Source: Scolanthus callimorphus (Eukaryota; Cnidaria; Anthozoa; Actiniaria; Edwardsiidae). From it: a stretch of DNA of 64,000 nucleotides. The notes under the pieces are model-generated. The model did no database searches. It was not told where the DNA came from and was given only the letters and a program-made list of their open reading frames with translations. The stretch covers positions 23,211,854-23,275,853 of the forward strand of contig CM066913.1 in NCBI GenBank assembly GCA_033964015.1, written 5' to 3'. A program made the translations under genes and the position numbers. Position 1 is the stretch's first letter. Each line of letters opens with the position of its first letter. Below are positions 10,004 through 19,431 of the stretch, in pieces.

Positions 10004-10105
10004 GGCGGGGAGCTGTGGCCCGTTGCCATGGTTCCTCCAATAGCGCACGGTCCGCGACCGCTGCGCACCGTACCTAGCTCCAAACTTATCAGACGATGAG
10101 TTTTA
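10004..10105 (+). repeat. Split direct repeat B2, right end of Ngaro
   Basis: Copy of B1. It ends GATGAGTTTTA and is followed at once by minisatellite sequence (TTGCAGTGG), marking the right boundary of the nested element. Confidence 0.9.
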
Positions 10106-11100
10106 TTGCAGTGGTAGCTGCAAGGGGGGAATTTATTGCAGTGGTAGCTGCAAGGGGGGACTTATTACAGTGGTAGCTGCAGGGGGGATATATTACAGTG
10201 GTAGCTGCAGGGGGGATTTATTACAATGGTAGCTGCAAGGGGGGAATTTATTGCAGTGGTAGCTGCAAGGGGGGGATTTATTGCAGTGGTAGCTGCAAGG
10301 AGGCAATTTATTGCAGTGGTAGCTGCAAGGGGGGAATTTATTGCAGTGGTAGCTGCAAGGGGGAGGTTATTGCAGTGGTAGCTGTAAGGGGATCTTGTTT
10401 GCAGTAGTAGCTGTATGAAGAATATTGTTTGCAGTGGTGGCTGCCAGGGGGGACTTGTTTGCAGTGGTAGCTGCAAGGGAGATCTTGTTCACAGTAGCCG
10501 CTGCTAAGGGGGGACTTGTTTGTAGTGGTAGCTGCAAAAGGGGGTCTTGTTCACAGTAGCCGCTGCCAAGGGGGGACTTGTTTGCAGTGGTGGCTGCAAG
10601 GGGGGAATTGTTGCAATTGTATCGGCAAAGGAGTTGTTGCAGTGGGTCTGCTTTGCGGTAGTAGCCACAAGGGGAGTCTTGTGGCAGTGGTGGCTGCCAG
10701 GGGGGACTTGTTTGCGGTGATAGCTGCAAGGAGGGTCTTGTTTGCAGTAGCCGCTGCATGGGGAGTCTCATTTGCAGTGATAGCTGCTGGGGGGACATGT
10801 TTACAGTAGTAGTTGCAGGGGGGTCTTGTTTGCAGTATCCGGTGCACGAGGCCGAGGTCTCGTTAGCGGTAGTAGCTGCTCGAAGGGGCTCTCGTTTGCA
10901 GTGGTAGCTGCTGGGGGTACTTGTTTGCAGGAATGGTTACAAGGAGGTTTTATTTGCAGTAACCGCTGCAACGGGGGGTGCCGTTGGCTGCAGTAGCGAC
11001 CGTGAGACCCTTGTTTGCAGTGGTAGCTGCAAGGGGGGTCTTGTTTGCAGTAGCCGCTGCACGCGGGGTTTTGCTTGCAATAGCCGCTCTTTTGCGGTAG
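10106..11100 (+). repeat. Minisatellite, right part
   Basis: About 30 copies of the TTGCAGTGGTAGCTGCAA-G-run unit. Those next to the Ngaro element are regular (29-30 bp). To the right the spacer switches to CTTGTT and copies become irregular, with CAGTAGCCGCTGC variants. Long open frames rich in GSCKGGIYCS on either strand come from the repeat. Confidence 0.9.
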
Positions 11101-11167
11101 TAGTTTGCGGTGCCTTCCTTCGTTATACGCATCCCTTTGTTTATTTATTTATTTCTGTCGGTCGTAG

Positions 11168-11701
11168 TCTGGGCGTATAAAAGTACTAGAGGATAAGATA
11201 AAGGCGATGGAACAGGATAAGGCCTCGGAGAGTGTGGATTCGGCGCTTGCGGCTCTGCGAAGACATCTCAACCGTGCACCTAAGATGTTTGACCGTTTGG
11301 AGGTCCTAGAGTTGTTGGAAAACTTAGTCCGTCTTGCTCGTTCAAAGGCCCATGAGAAGGCAGATGAGTACGCCGCCGCAATGGATGAGGTCCACGCCCG
11401 CCTACCATTAGTGGATGACGTCCAGCTCCAAATGCTCCTTGTTGGCCTTGTTGGGGATCGAGTGCGGGCTAAGATGGCTAAGGAGGCCGCCTCTATTCTC
11501 AAGGGGGGTGCCAGGGCCATGCCCTATACAGGCGAGGATTACCGAGGGCCGCGAGTTGCTCCTTATCCTAGCGTTAGATGCTTTAATTGTGACGAATGGG
11601 GTCACTATGCCAGGGCGTGCCCTCGCGCCAGGAGGCAAGGAAGGGCAGTCTTTAGAGGACGCGGGCGCGGACGACGTGGTGGATACCACTCCTATTATTA
11701 G
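11168..11701 (+). CDS. Gag exon 2 with CCHC zinc knuckle (DIRS-like element)
   Basis: After the probable acceptor at 11166-11167 the frame reads SGRIKVLEDKIKAMEQ and continues to a stop at 11701. Counting from the internal ATG at 11207, residues 10-60 are helical and charged (coiled-coil-like). A CCHC knuckle follows (CFNCDEWGHYARACP, Cys125, Cys128, His133, Cys138). The C-terminus is RG-rich (RGRGRGRRGGYHSYY), suited to nucleic-acid binding. This is a standard nucleocapsid layout. If the intron is not real, translation would start at 11207. No frameshift is seen in this exon. Confidence 0.78.
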   Translation, partial: SGRIKVLEDKIKAMEQDKASESVDSALAALRRHLNRAPKMFDRLEVLELLENLVRLARSKAHEKADEYAAAMDEVHARLPLVDDVQLQMLLVGLVGDRVRAKMAKEAASILKGGARAMPYTGEDYRGPRVAPYPSVRCFNCDEWGHYARACPRARRQGRAVFRGRGRGRRGGYHSYY

Positions 11702-11992
11702 ACGTCTTCTTCCATATGGAATCTTTGCTATGTAGCTTTTGCACATTAAAATTATAATGTTACTCGTCTTGTTTCCAATCCTATAATAGGGCGGCGTTAT
11801 ATATGTTTCAGTCAACCTTATCCCTCCGGTGATCTAGGGGGCATGCTCCTGCTCACCCGGACATAGTCCGAACACCTGGATCATCGAAGGGTTGGGTTCT
11901 CGGTTCCGCGTTTTCTTTAGGGAGGGTTTTCATGTTATTCTCCTGTATCTTAGGTCATTTCCCCCCCCCCCCCCTTTGCGTCGAGAGTTAAA
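11702..11992 (+). other. Gag-pol spacer of the DIRS-like element
   Basis: No gene. It contains AATTATAATG-type AT-rich sequence after the gag stop and a run of C just before the pol start (11949-11963), which could be a polypyrimidine tract. Confidence 0.4.
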
Positions 11993-14141
11993 ATGGCGGA
12001 ACAAGCAGTATGCAGGGAGAATTCGCCAATCCGAGGAATTACAAAGGGAACCCAACCCTTCGTTGGTCCACTCCCCTCACCCGAGCTGGTGGTATCGCAA
12101 CCGGGCCTAGCCGATCTTCGCCAGCTTAGGTTTCCAGACCCCGACTACTTCAGAGCGGGAAACATACATCGGCACGTTGGGATATGGGAGAAGCTTCTCT
12201 CCGATAACGTCTGTGACGAGATCAACCTCCTTAACGTAGTCCGCGAAGGAGTCAAGGTCGAAAAACTGTTTCAACCTTTTAAGGGACGATTTAAGGGAAT
12301 GCAGCTGGATTCAATTCTTCCCCTGCCGCTGGTACTTAAAAATTCCCATCATTGCGCAAAGTTCCAGGACTTCATCGAAAAAACTATTCTCGAGTGGGTA
12401 TCAGCGGGGGTCTTATTGGTTTGGGGCGCGGTTAGGGCTGTTTCGCCTCCGCACCTTGTGTTGCCTTTGACGGTCGAGCCCTCAAAACCGCGCCTGTGCC
12501 ACGATGAGCGTTATCTAAACCTATGGATCCGGGACCTCCCATTTAAACTCGACCACCTGAGCGACCTACCCCGTTATGTCTTACCTGGCCACTTTCAGAC
12601 CGCTTTTGATGACAAGAGTGGTTATCAACATGTTCTTTTACACCCATCTTCTTACACATTTTTTGGGTTACAATTTGAGGGAATGTATTTTGTCTTCCGT
12701 ACCCTGCCTTTCGGCTGGAAGGCGAGTGCGTTTATATATCACAAACTCGGACTTGCAGTCTCTAACGCAGCCAGATTGCTGGGTGTTCCGGTATCACAAT
12801 ACATCGATTATCGCCACGTGGGTCAGTTGTTTACATTCCCTTTCTCCAGCAGTTTCCCGCCATGCGCTCAGAGAGCAGAGGCCGCGGCGTATATAATGTG
12901 TTATCTCCTTATTGAAGCTGGGTATTTCATCGCCATCAGCAAGTCCCACTGCTATCCATCCACTAGCATTCGCTTTCTGGGTTTCTTTTGCGACTCCACC
13001 TCTCAGGCCTTCAGGGTACCTGACGATAAAAAGCAGAAGTTCGCGACACTTAGAGAGGACATTCTTGGTTCACCATCTGTTAGTGTCAAATCTTTGCAGC
13101 GTTTTGCAGGGAAAGCTATATCGCTTAGCTTGGCTATACCGGGTTGTAGGCTCTACGTCAGAGAAATTTTTGCCGCCCTCTCCAGATCCTCGGCCTCGGT
13201 CAAACCGTCTATTGTGCTTAAGGGGGATCTCCGCAAAGAGATCGCACATTGGCGGTTTTTAGACCACTGGTCTGATGTTCTCCCGTGGAGATCGGAACAC
13301 CACGCCATCGTGACCTTATTTTGTGACGCGTCTACTAGGGCTTGGGGGGAACCCTCTCTAAGAACGGCAGGGTCATAGAATTGGAAGGGACTATTGGAAG
13401 CCAGATACTCCAGGACATATAAACACTCTCGAAGCACGTGCACTTTTGCACTCCCTCCAGGCCTTTAGGAATGATATTCGATCAGTTAGGGTGGATGTTC
13501 ATACGGATAGCAGGGTACTGAAGGCTGCACTAGACAATGACGGGGGCAAGAGTACCGAGATCAACAGCGTTATCAAAGAGATCCACCAATGCTGCAAGGA
13601 ATTCAATTTCAGTCTCTCCGCCCATTACGTCCCGTCTGGGGAAAACCCAGCGGACGAGCCGTCTAGGAGGTTGTTGAAGTTGGATTGTCACCTGGCTGAG
13701 GACTCGTGGAAAACATTAGAATCTCTTTTCGGGCCACATACTTTCGATCTTATGGCTCTCGACAGCAATTGTCAGCGGGATCGCTACGGCCGCTCCTTGC
13801 CTCACTATACTCCGTGCCCGACCCCGGGTTCTGCTGGTGTGAATGTGTTCTCTCAGTCCATTCCGTTGAATCATAACATCTACGTCTTCCCGCCTTTTGT
13901 ACTCATCGGACCGTTGCTAAGATACCTCATCGAGGAACAGTTCCACGGGGCTTTCACTATCGTTGTACCAGATCTCCCAAAGCGTTATTGGTGGGCATTG
14001 CTACAGTCTCTTGTGGTAGATAAAGTCCTCTTAGGAAGGAAAGGCCAGCAGTCCATCCTCTGGTTCCCAGCTAGGTCTCCTCCCTATTGGCGCCTTGTGG
14101 GGTTACCGTGGAATCTGTACGGCTTTCGCTGTATCTTATAG
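11993..14141 (+). pseudogene. DIRS-like RT-RNase H-C-terminal domain ORF, damaged
   Basis: Opens at ATG 11993 in good context and stays open to 13378. The RT palm has the motif-A Asp (FQTAFDDKSGYQH) and TLPFGWKASAFIY. The catalytic YIDD reads YIDY: codon 273 is TAT, probably from GAT, which should abolish polymerisation. RNase H starts at LFCDASTRAWG; the frame is lost near 13345 in a G-run and needs two small indels to continue. The rest runs on in another frame to 14141 with the Glu (NTLEARALLHS), Asp (VHTDSRVL) and Asp (NPADEPSR). A further 150 residues follow (FDLMALDSNCQ, YVFPPFVLIGPLL), resembling the domain after RNase H in many DIRS elements that is often called methyltransferase-like. 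I see no clear methylase motif. Confidence 0.83.
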
Positions 14142-14158
14142 TCATTTGTCTACTTTAG

Positions 14159-15424
14159 GTCTTGCGTCCTTGGAAACCTGCCCGTCGCTGTTCAGCATGT
14201 CTGTACGCAAATGATATAGACGCAAGATTTTGTCAGGCCTGTGGAACAAGTATATGTTGTGAGAACACCAGCACACCTATTCGCCGTATGAACAGGCAGA
14301 CCATAGAGAGACGGATGGTACAGTTCGAGACATATACCAAATCCAAACCTTATGAACGCCAAAAGGACACCTTGGAACAGCAATTTTCAAATTTTCTAGC
14401 GACTCTTAGCCCTCTTAAGTCCGTAGCATCAGATGATATTGTTAGGTTCCTAATTTACAAAGACGAGTCAGGTAGAACGGTGGTACATCTTCCCACCTGC
14501 TCGCGGCAAGATTGCGCTTGCCCAAGGCGCCTGGCGGCCGGTACGGTAGATTCTCTATTAGGTCGTCTCAGGGCCATTTTCAATAAATTAGGACGACTGG
14601 ATAATTCTAATCCAGTCGCGCACGTTAAGGTAAAGAGTTATTTAAAGTTTGTTAGAGAAGAGCAGACCAGTCAATCCATCACGCCTCGTCAAGCTCTCCC
14701 GCTGTTTTTTCAGAAGTTTAGGCAACTTATTACTTTTCTTGGAAGCAACATACTTGCTTCCTCGCCTCTTTCTAAGACTGACAAGTATATTCTCGTCAGG
14801 GATACCACGTTTTTTGTTATTGATTTTTTCACTGGGGGCAGATCTTCTGACTTGGGTCGCCTTATCACATCTAATGTCACACGGCTCAAAGACCGCAGGG
14901 GTTACCTACTAACGTTTTCTTTCACAAAAACACTGCGCTCAGGTTCAGTGCACTCTTTTCCTATCACCGAGTTTCCCGAAGTAGATGTTTGCCCTGTAGC
15001 TTGGATTTCATATTACATCCAAGTATGTAGCATCATTAATGTACCTCTGGAGGATGGGTATTTTTTCAGGGTTGTAGGCCGGTCAAAATCAATAAACAAC
15101 AAGCCTTTTATCGGGCCGGCTGTTGCAAATCGGTTACACAAGCACCTTAAAGATGCAGGTATTTACAGTGGGGAGACGCCTCATAGTTTTAGGGTTGGGC
15201 TTTCGAACACCCTCAGGTTACTAGGTTGCACGCAAGAGGAGGTTACCCAGTACATTGGGTGGCGCAGTACAACTACATCCAAAAGATACACCCTCGTCTC
15301 GGACGCGGCTGTGAATCTCGGTATAGCAGAGAACGTTCTCCCTAAAGTTACCAGTTTGGCATCAATACCATTTGGACACCCTAGCAACGTGTCACCTGCA
15401 GTGCCAGAGGGCGCAATTCAGTAA
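14159..15424 (+). CDS. DIRS-like tyrosine recombinase with N-terminal zinc ribbon
   Basis: Open to 15424, about 420 residues counted from the TTG codon at 14162. Residues 10-27 form a C-x2-C-x10-C-x2-C zinc ribbon (CSACLYANDIDARFCQACG). A second Cys group lies at 113-120 (CSRQDCAC). The catalytic domain has Arg227 (TGGRSSDLGRL), His341 and Arg344 (HSFRVG), Trp367 (YIGWRS) and Tyr376 (TSKRYT), with spacings typical of tyrosine recombinases. No ATG precedes the zinc ribbon: an in-frame stop is at 14156-14158 and the first ATG (codon 43) lies after it. TTTGTCTACTTTAG just upstream looks like a splice acceptor, so the protein may be made from a spliced mRNA. The ORF is undamaged. Confidence 0.85.
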   Translation, partial: VLRPWKPARRCSACLYANDIDARFCQACGTSICCENTSTPIRRMNRQTIERRMVQFETYTKSKPYERQKDTLEQQFSNFLATLSPLKSVASDDIVRFLIYKDESGRTVVHLPTCSRQDCACPRRLAAGTVDSLLGRLRAIFNKLGRLDNSNPVAHVKVKSYLKFVREEQTSQSITPRQALPLFFQKFRQLITFLGSNILASSPLSKTDKYILVRDTTFFVIDFFTGGRSSDLGRLITSNVTRLKDRRGYLLTFSFTKTLRSGSVHSFPITEFPEVDVCPVAWISYYIQVCSIINVPLEDGYFFRVVGRSKSINNKPFIGPAVANRLHKHLKDAGIYSGETPHSFRVGLSNTLRLLGCTQEEVTQYIGWRSTTTSKRYTLVSDAAVNLGIAENVLPKVTSLASIPFGHPSNVSPAVPEGAIQ

Positions 15425-15602
15425 GCTTCAGTCCATTATTAGATAACTGTTAGCAACTCTATTCATGGTTTATGTGATTATAAATTAAAGAGTCATGAGT
15501 ATTGGGGGAGATGCCTCTTGATTGTTTCGTGTTGGTGTTTTCGGCATGCCTCCCTATAGGAATGAGCGAGCTGCGTATGTTAGGCAGGAGCGATTACCTC
15601 CC
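15425..15602 (+). other. 3' untranslated region of the DIRS-like element
   Basis: Non-coding stretch between the recombinase stop and the right terminal repeat. ATAAATTAAAG at about 15480 could act as a polyadenylation signal. GGGGGAGATGCCTC and GGCATGCCTCCCT form a short inverted repeat. DIRS elements usually have an internal complementary region here; I could not confirm one by eye. Confidence 0.4.
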
Positions 15603-15646
15603 ATAACTTAATCCCCGTGACGCGGTAATGAGTATGCAGTGAGGAT
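15603..15646 (-). repeat. Right inverted terminal repeat of the DIRS-like element
   Basis: TATGCAGTGAGGAT at the edge, with CGTGACGC and AACTTAAT further in, mirrors the left terminus with mismatches. Array sequence resumes at 15654 (GGATTATCGTATCG). Confidence 0.8.
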
Positions 15647-15653
15647 AAAGTAC

Positions 15654-16278
15654 GGATTATCGTATCGTATGGTATCGTAGAGTGAGAATCTTGTACAACA
15701 TGAAGACGTCTCATCGATCACCCCAAGCATCTATGCTTAATATTTAAATGCTTAAAAAATAACCCTAATCTAGCTGATGTCTAGATGACGAGCGGAGGCC
15801 CCAAACAATTTAAGATGACATGGGACTTTGATTCCTGGAAGACAGCGTAGAGCGGACGAATTGAAAGCGATCAAATTTAGCGCTTCTCACAAATTTCTTC
15901 GTGGCGCAATGGAGAAAATCAGTTGTAAACGCAACAGGCGCATGTCTTCCACACTTACTTGGGATAACATTGAAACCATCAACATTGTTGATTGGAGAGA
16001 TTATAGCCAAAAATAAAATGATAAGGGGTATGGGCAGGGCAGAATACAAAAGGTAAAGAGGTAAATGCGTCGGCCGGGAATCGAACCCGGGTCAACTGCT
16101 TGGAAGGCAGCTATGCTCACCACTATACCACCGACGCCTCAGATGCGCAAAGTTTAGTGATCAAATCAAAACATGTTTCTGTTGTCGCTGATTTGTGTCG
16201 CTTCGTTTCAATTAAATAGGAACAAAATCCTTCGCGAGCAACAATGATGATATGCAGCAAACCTATACGGCAGTGGGC
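15654..16278. repeat. tRNA array unit B, right part
   Basis: Continues unit B after the DIRS-like insertion, from GGATTATCGTATCG to the start of unit C. It carries the tRNA-Gly of the unit. A short open frame repeated in every unit (for example 15828-16016) is array sequence without coding features. Confidence 0.9.
16066..16137 (-). tRNA. tRNA-Gly-TCC: tRNA-Gly (UCC), unit B
   Basis: Identical to the 1393 copy across the tRNA body, anticodon UCC, 72 nt. All stems pair and both internal promoter boxes are intact. Confidence 0.96.
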
Positions 16279-17007
16279 TTGCATCCATCAGGATTCGACA
16301 GTAACCCGCACGGGTACATCGTACCATGACACCAGGAACCCATCAATAGGAGTCTCCATCTACTCCACTTAGTCCAGACACATGCATGCAGAATCTATTT
16401 TTAGACTGTGGATTTTGAATTTAAACGGCAAATTGGATTTGATGTGCTGGTTTCAACGCGTGCACTCTTTATTTTGAGAGAGGGGCCATAATTTGTACCA
16501 ATATGACAACTAATTAACGCAGGTTTAAAAAATCTAAAAAAGTAAAGAAAAACTTTTGGGCTTATCTCCGGTGTAATAACCTGTCATTGCTCACAAACTG
16601 CGTCACAAAGCTTCCTTTGTTTGGTCACAAAGCTTCCTTTGTTTGGTAGAACGAATCATGATGAAATAAGAACTGAACACAAAGGTGTCCTCTGGAAATG
16701 GTTATTACACCGGAGTTAACCCAACTATTGTACTCTTGTGCTTGGCTGCCAACTAATAGGTGATGGAGAATGCTTTAGATGGGCTAGTCGGTAGAGCATG
16801 ATACTGTTGCCAGTATAAAGAATTGTAGAAATCGATTATAAAGAACAATGACTTGGTACAACGTACTAAAAAAGGAAGACATTGATCTAAGAAACTTCTC
16901 GGAAGTTCGGCGTGTGTGGTAGGCGACTGTTTTTTCTTTTAGCTGAGGCTGAAAACAAACATTCTACTACGTCGTGGTAGTTAGACAAACGACTAAAATA
17001 AAGACTA

Positions 17008-17080
17008 CGCCCAACGTGGGGCTCGAACCCACGACCCTGAGATTAAGAGTCTCATGCTCTACCGACTGAGCTAGCCGGGC
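17008..17080 (-). tRNA. tRNA-Lys-CTT: tRNA-Lys (CUU), unit C
   Basis: Identical to the unit A copy: CUU anticodon, intact acceptor, D, anticodon and T stems, 73 nt. Confidence 0.96.
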
Positions 17081-17780
17081 CGCTCACATCAAATGCGGCT
17101 CTTGAAAACAAAGTGATTACGCACCGCTTGTGATAGAGAAAACATTAAAACATCGATACAGTAATGATGCGGCCCCTTCTACGAAGTTCGTAGCGCCCTT
17201 CGCGAGGCAGCAAAAAAACGAAAACATCGTTTTCTTCTTAAACAGAGATTTCCGAGTCGAATCGAGCGACATCTGAGAGGCAGTGGCCATCCCCTTACAA
17301 TACTAACAACGAGGGCCATGTGTTAGAAGACTGTAACAGGTCAATGTGCTACCCTCGATACAATAAGGATTATCGTATCGTATGGTATCGTAGAGTGAGA
17401 ATCTTGTACAACATGAAGACGTCTCATCGATCACCCCAAGCATCTATGCTTAATATTTAAATGCTTAAAAAATAACCCTAATCTAGCTGATGTCTAGATA
17501 TGACGAGCGGAGGCCCCAAACAATTTAAGATGACATGGGACTTTGATTCCTGGAAGACAGCGTAGAGCGGACGAATTTAAAGCGATCAAATTTAGCGCTT
17601 CTCACAAATTTCTTCGCGGCGCAATGGAGAAAATCAGTTGTAAACGCAACAGGCGCATGTCTTCCACACTTACTTGGGATAACATTGAAACCATCAACAT
17701 TGTTGATTGGAGAGATTATAGCCAAAAATAAAATGATAATTGGTATGGGCAGGGCAGAATACAAAAGGTAAAGAGGTAAA

Positions 17781-17852
17781 TGCGTCGGCCGGGAATCGAA
17801 CCCGGGTCAACTGCTTGGAAGGCAGCTATGCTCACCACTATACCACCGACGC
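17781..17852 (-). tRNA. tRNA-Gly-TCC: tRNA-Gly (UCC), unit C
   Basis: Identical to the other UCC copies, 72 nt, with all stems paired. The neighbouring spacer is nearly the same as in units A and B. Confidence 0.96.
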
Positions 17853-17993
17853 CTCAGATGCGCAAAGTTTAGTGATCAAATCAAAACATGTTTCTGTTGT
17901 CGCTGATTTGTGTCGCTTCGTTTCAATTAAATAGGAACAAAATCCTTCGCGAGCAACAATGATGATATGCAGCAAACCTATACGGCAGTGGGC

Positions 17994-19329
17994 TTGCATC
18001 CATCAGGATTCGACAGTAACCCGCACGGGTACATCGTACCATGACACCAGGAACCCATCAATAGGAGTCTCCATCTACTCCACTTAGTCCACACACATGC
18101 ATGCAGAATCTATTTTTAGACTGTGGATTTTGAATTTAAACGGCAAATTGGATTTGATGTGCTGGTTTCAACGCGTGCACTCTTTATTTTGAGAGAGGGG
18201 CCATAATTTGTACCAATATGACAACTAATTAACGCAGGTTTAAAAAATCTAAAAAAGTAAAGAAAAACTATTGGGCTTATCTCCGGTGTAATAACCTGTC
18301 ATTGCTCACAAACTGCGTCACAAAGCTTCCTTTGTTTGATCACAAAGCTTCCTTTGTTTGGTAGAACGAATCATGATGAAATAAGAACTGAACACAAAGG
18401 TGTCCTCTGGGAATGGTTATAACACCGGAGTTAACCCAACTATTGTACTCTTGTGCTTGGCTGCCAACTAATAGGTGATGGAGAATGCTTTAGATGGGCT
18501 AGTCGTGGCCAGCATGATACTGTTGCCAGTATAAAGCAATGTAGAAATCGATTATAAAGAACAATGACTTGGTACAACGTACTAAAAAAAGAAGACAAAC
18601 GACTAAAATAAAGACTACGCCCAACGTGGGACTCGAACCCACGACCCTGAGATTAAGAGTCTCATGCTCTACCGACTGAGCTAGCCGGGCCGCTCACATC
18701 AAATGCGGCTCTTGAAAACAAAGTGATTACGCACCGCTTGTGATAGAGAAAACATTAAAACATCGATACCGTAATGATGCGGCCCCTTCTACGAAGTTCG
18801 TAGCGCCCTTTGCGAGGCAGCAAAAAGCGCAAACATCGTTTTCTTCTTAAACAGAGATTTCCGAGTCGAATCGAGCGACATCTGAGAGGCAGCGGCCATC
18901 CCCTTACAATACTAACAACGAGGGCCATGTGTTAGAAGACTGTAACAGGTCAATGTGCTACCCTCGATAAAGTAAGGATTATCGTATCGTATGGTATCGT
19001 AGAGTGAGAATCTTGTACAACATGAGGACGTCTCATCGATCACCCCAAGCATCTATGCTTAATATTTAAATGCTTAAAAAATAACCCTAATCTAGCTGAT
19101 GTCTAGATGACGAGCGGAGGCCCCAAACAATTTAAGATCACATGGGACTCTGATTCCTGGAAGACAGCGTAGAGCGGACGAATTAAGAGCGATCAGATTT
19201 AGCGCTTCTCACAAATTTCTTCGTGGTGGCGCAATGGAGAAAAGCAGTTGTAAACGCAAAAGGCGCATGTCTTCCGCACTTACTTGGGATAACATTGAAA
19301 CCATCAACATTGTTAATTGGAGAGATTAT
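17994..19329. repeat. tRNA array unit D, left part
   Basis: Follows unit C. It is of the unit A type (GTCGTGGCCAGC, no 105-bp block). It is cut after GGAGAGATTAT at 19329. The rest of the same unit (AGCCAAAAATAAAATG) continues at 27131, so 7.8 kb of other sequence sits exactly in between. Confidence 0.88.
18618..18690 (-). tRNA. tRNA-Lys-CTT: tRNA-Lys (CUU), unit D
   Basis: CUU anticodon, 73 nt. One T-loop substitution (TTCGAGC to TTCGAGT) does not break a stem. Probably functional. Confidence 0.94.
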
Positions 19330-19334
19330 GTAAT

Positions 19335-19431
19335 GTTTACAAAACGAGCTGGAATGTTTTATCGGCAGATAGAAACACGAGGCAACGATGTTTCTATCTG
19401 CCGATAAAACATGACAGCGAGTTTTGTAAAC
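19335..19431. mobile_element. Foldback MITE at the left edge of the 7.8-kb block
   Basis: Arms GTTTACAAAACGAGCT...TCGGCAGATAGAAAC and their complement flank a short loop (about 13 bp), with a small internal mismatch. The whole unit is 97 bp. Confidence 0.75.

Larger units (their letters stand above)
3868..10105 (+). mobile_element. Ngaro-type YR retrotransposon nested in the DIRS-like element
   Basis: A 6.2-kb element with split direct repeats: A1 at 3868-4067, B1 at 9645-9745, A2 at 9743-9942 and B2 at 10004-10105. This A1-ORFs-B1-A2-B2 order is characteristic of Ngaro/PAT elements. It encodes gag, RT/RNase H and a tyrosine recombinase; no methylase-like domain follows the RNase H. Array sequence resumes in register on both sides (AATTTA left, TTGCAGTGG right), with no obvious target duplication. 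Gag and RT are frameshifted; the recombinase ORF is open. Confidence 0.87.
3017..11167 (+). other. Probable gag intron carrying a minisatellite and the Ngaro element
   Basis: It starts GTAGTT after GAGCAG and ends in a pyrimidine-rich stretch followed by CGTAG. It is 8.15 kb now and about 1.9 kb without the Ngaro element. Positions 3215-3524 are unique AT-rich sequence; minisatellite follows at 3525-3867 and 10106-11100. Alternatively the gag could be truncated and start at 11207, with no intron. Confidence 0.5.
2637..15646 (+). mobile_element. DIRS-like tyrosine-recombinase retrotransposon (13 kb with nested insert)
   Basis: The element interrupts unit B of the tRNA array. Gene order is gag, RT, RNase H, a C-terminal domain, then a tyrosine recombinase; there is no DDE integrase and no LTR. 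Imperfect inverted terminal repeats of about 45 bp bound it (2637-2683 and 15603-15646), the usual arrangement in DIRS elements. No target-site duplication is seen, as expected for YR integration. A 6.2-kb Ngaro-type element and a minisatellite lie in its gag intron; without the Ngaro insert it would be about 6.8 kb. RT/RNase H is frameshifted and lacks a catalytic Asp, so this copy is probably not autonomous. Confidence 0.85.
16279..17993. repeat. tRNA array unit C (1715 bp)
   Basis: Complete, uninterrupted unit and the longest version. It has the MITE-like foldback and the extra block of about 105 bp (16880-16983), as in unit B. Carries one tRNA-Lys and one tRNA-Gly. Confidence 0.93.

Noticed and set aside
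10165..10847. Long open frames of GSCKGGIYCS- or QLPLQTSPP-type repeats on both strands
   Set aside because: They are translations of the minisatellite unit, whose length is close to a multiple of three; no non-repeat sequence is included.
3525..11100. CRISPR array
   Set aside because: Direct tandem copies without unique spacers, in a eukaryotic retroelement; no cas genes.
11993..15424. Endogenous retrovirus or LTR retrotransposon
   Set aside because: No LTRs, protease, DDE integrase or env; tyrosine recombinase and inverted ends identify a DIRS-like element.
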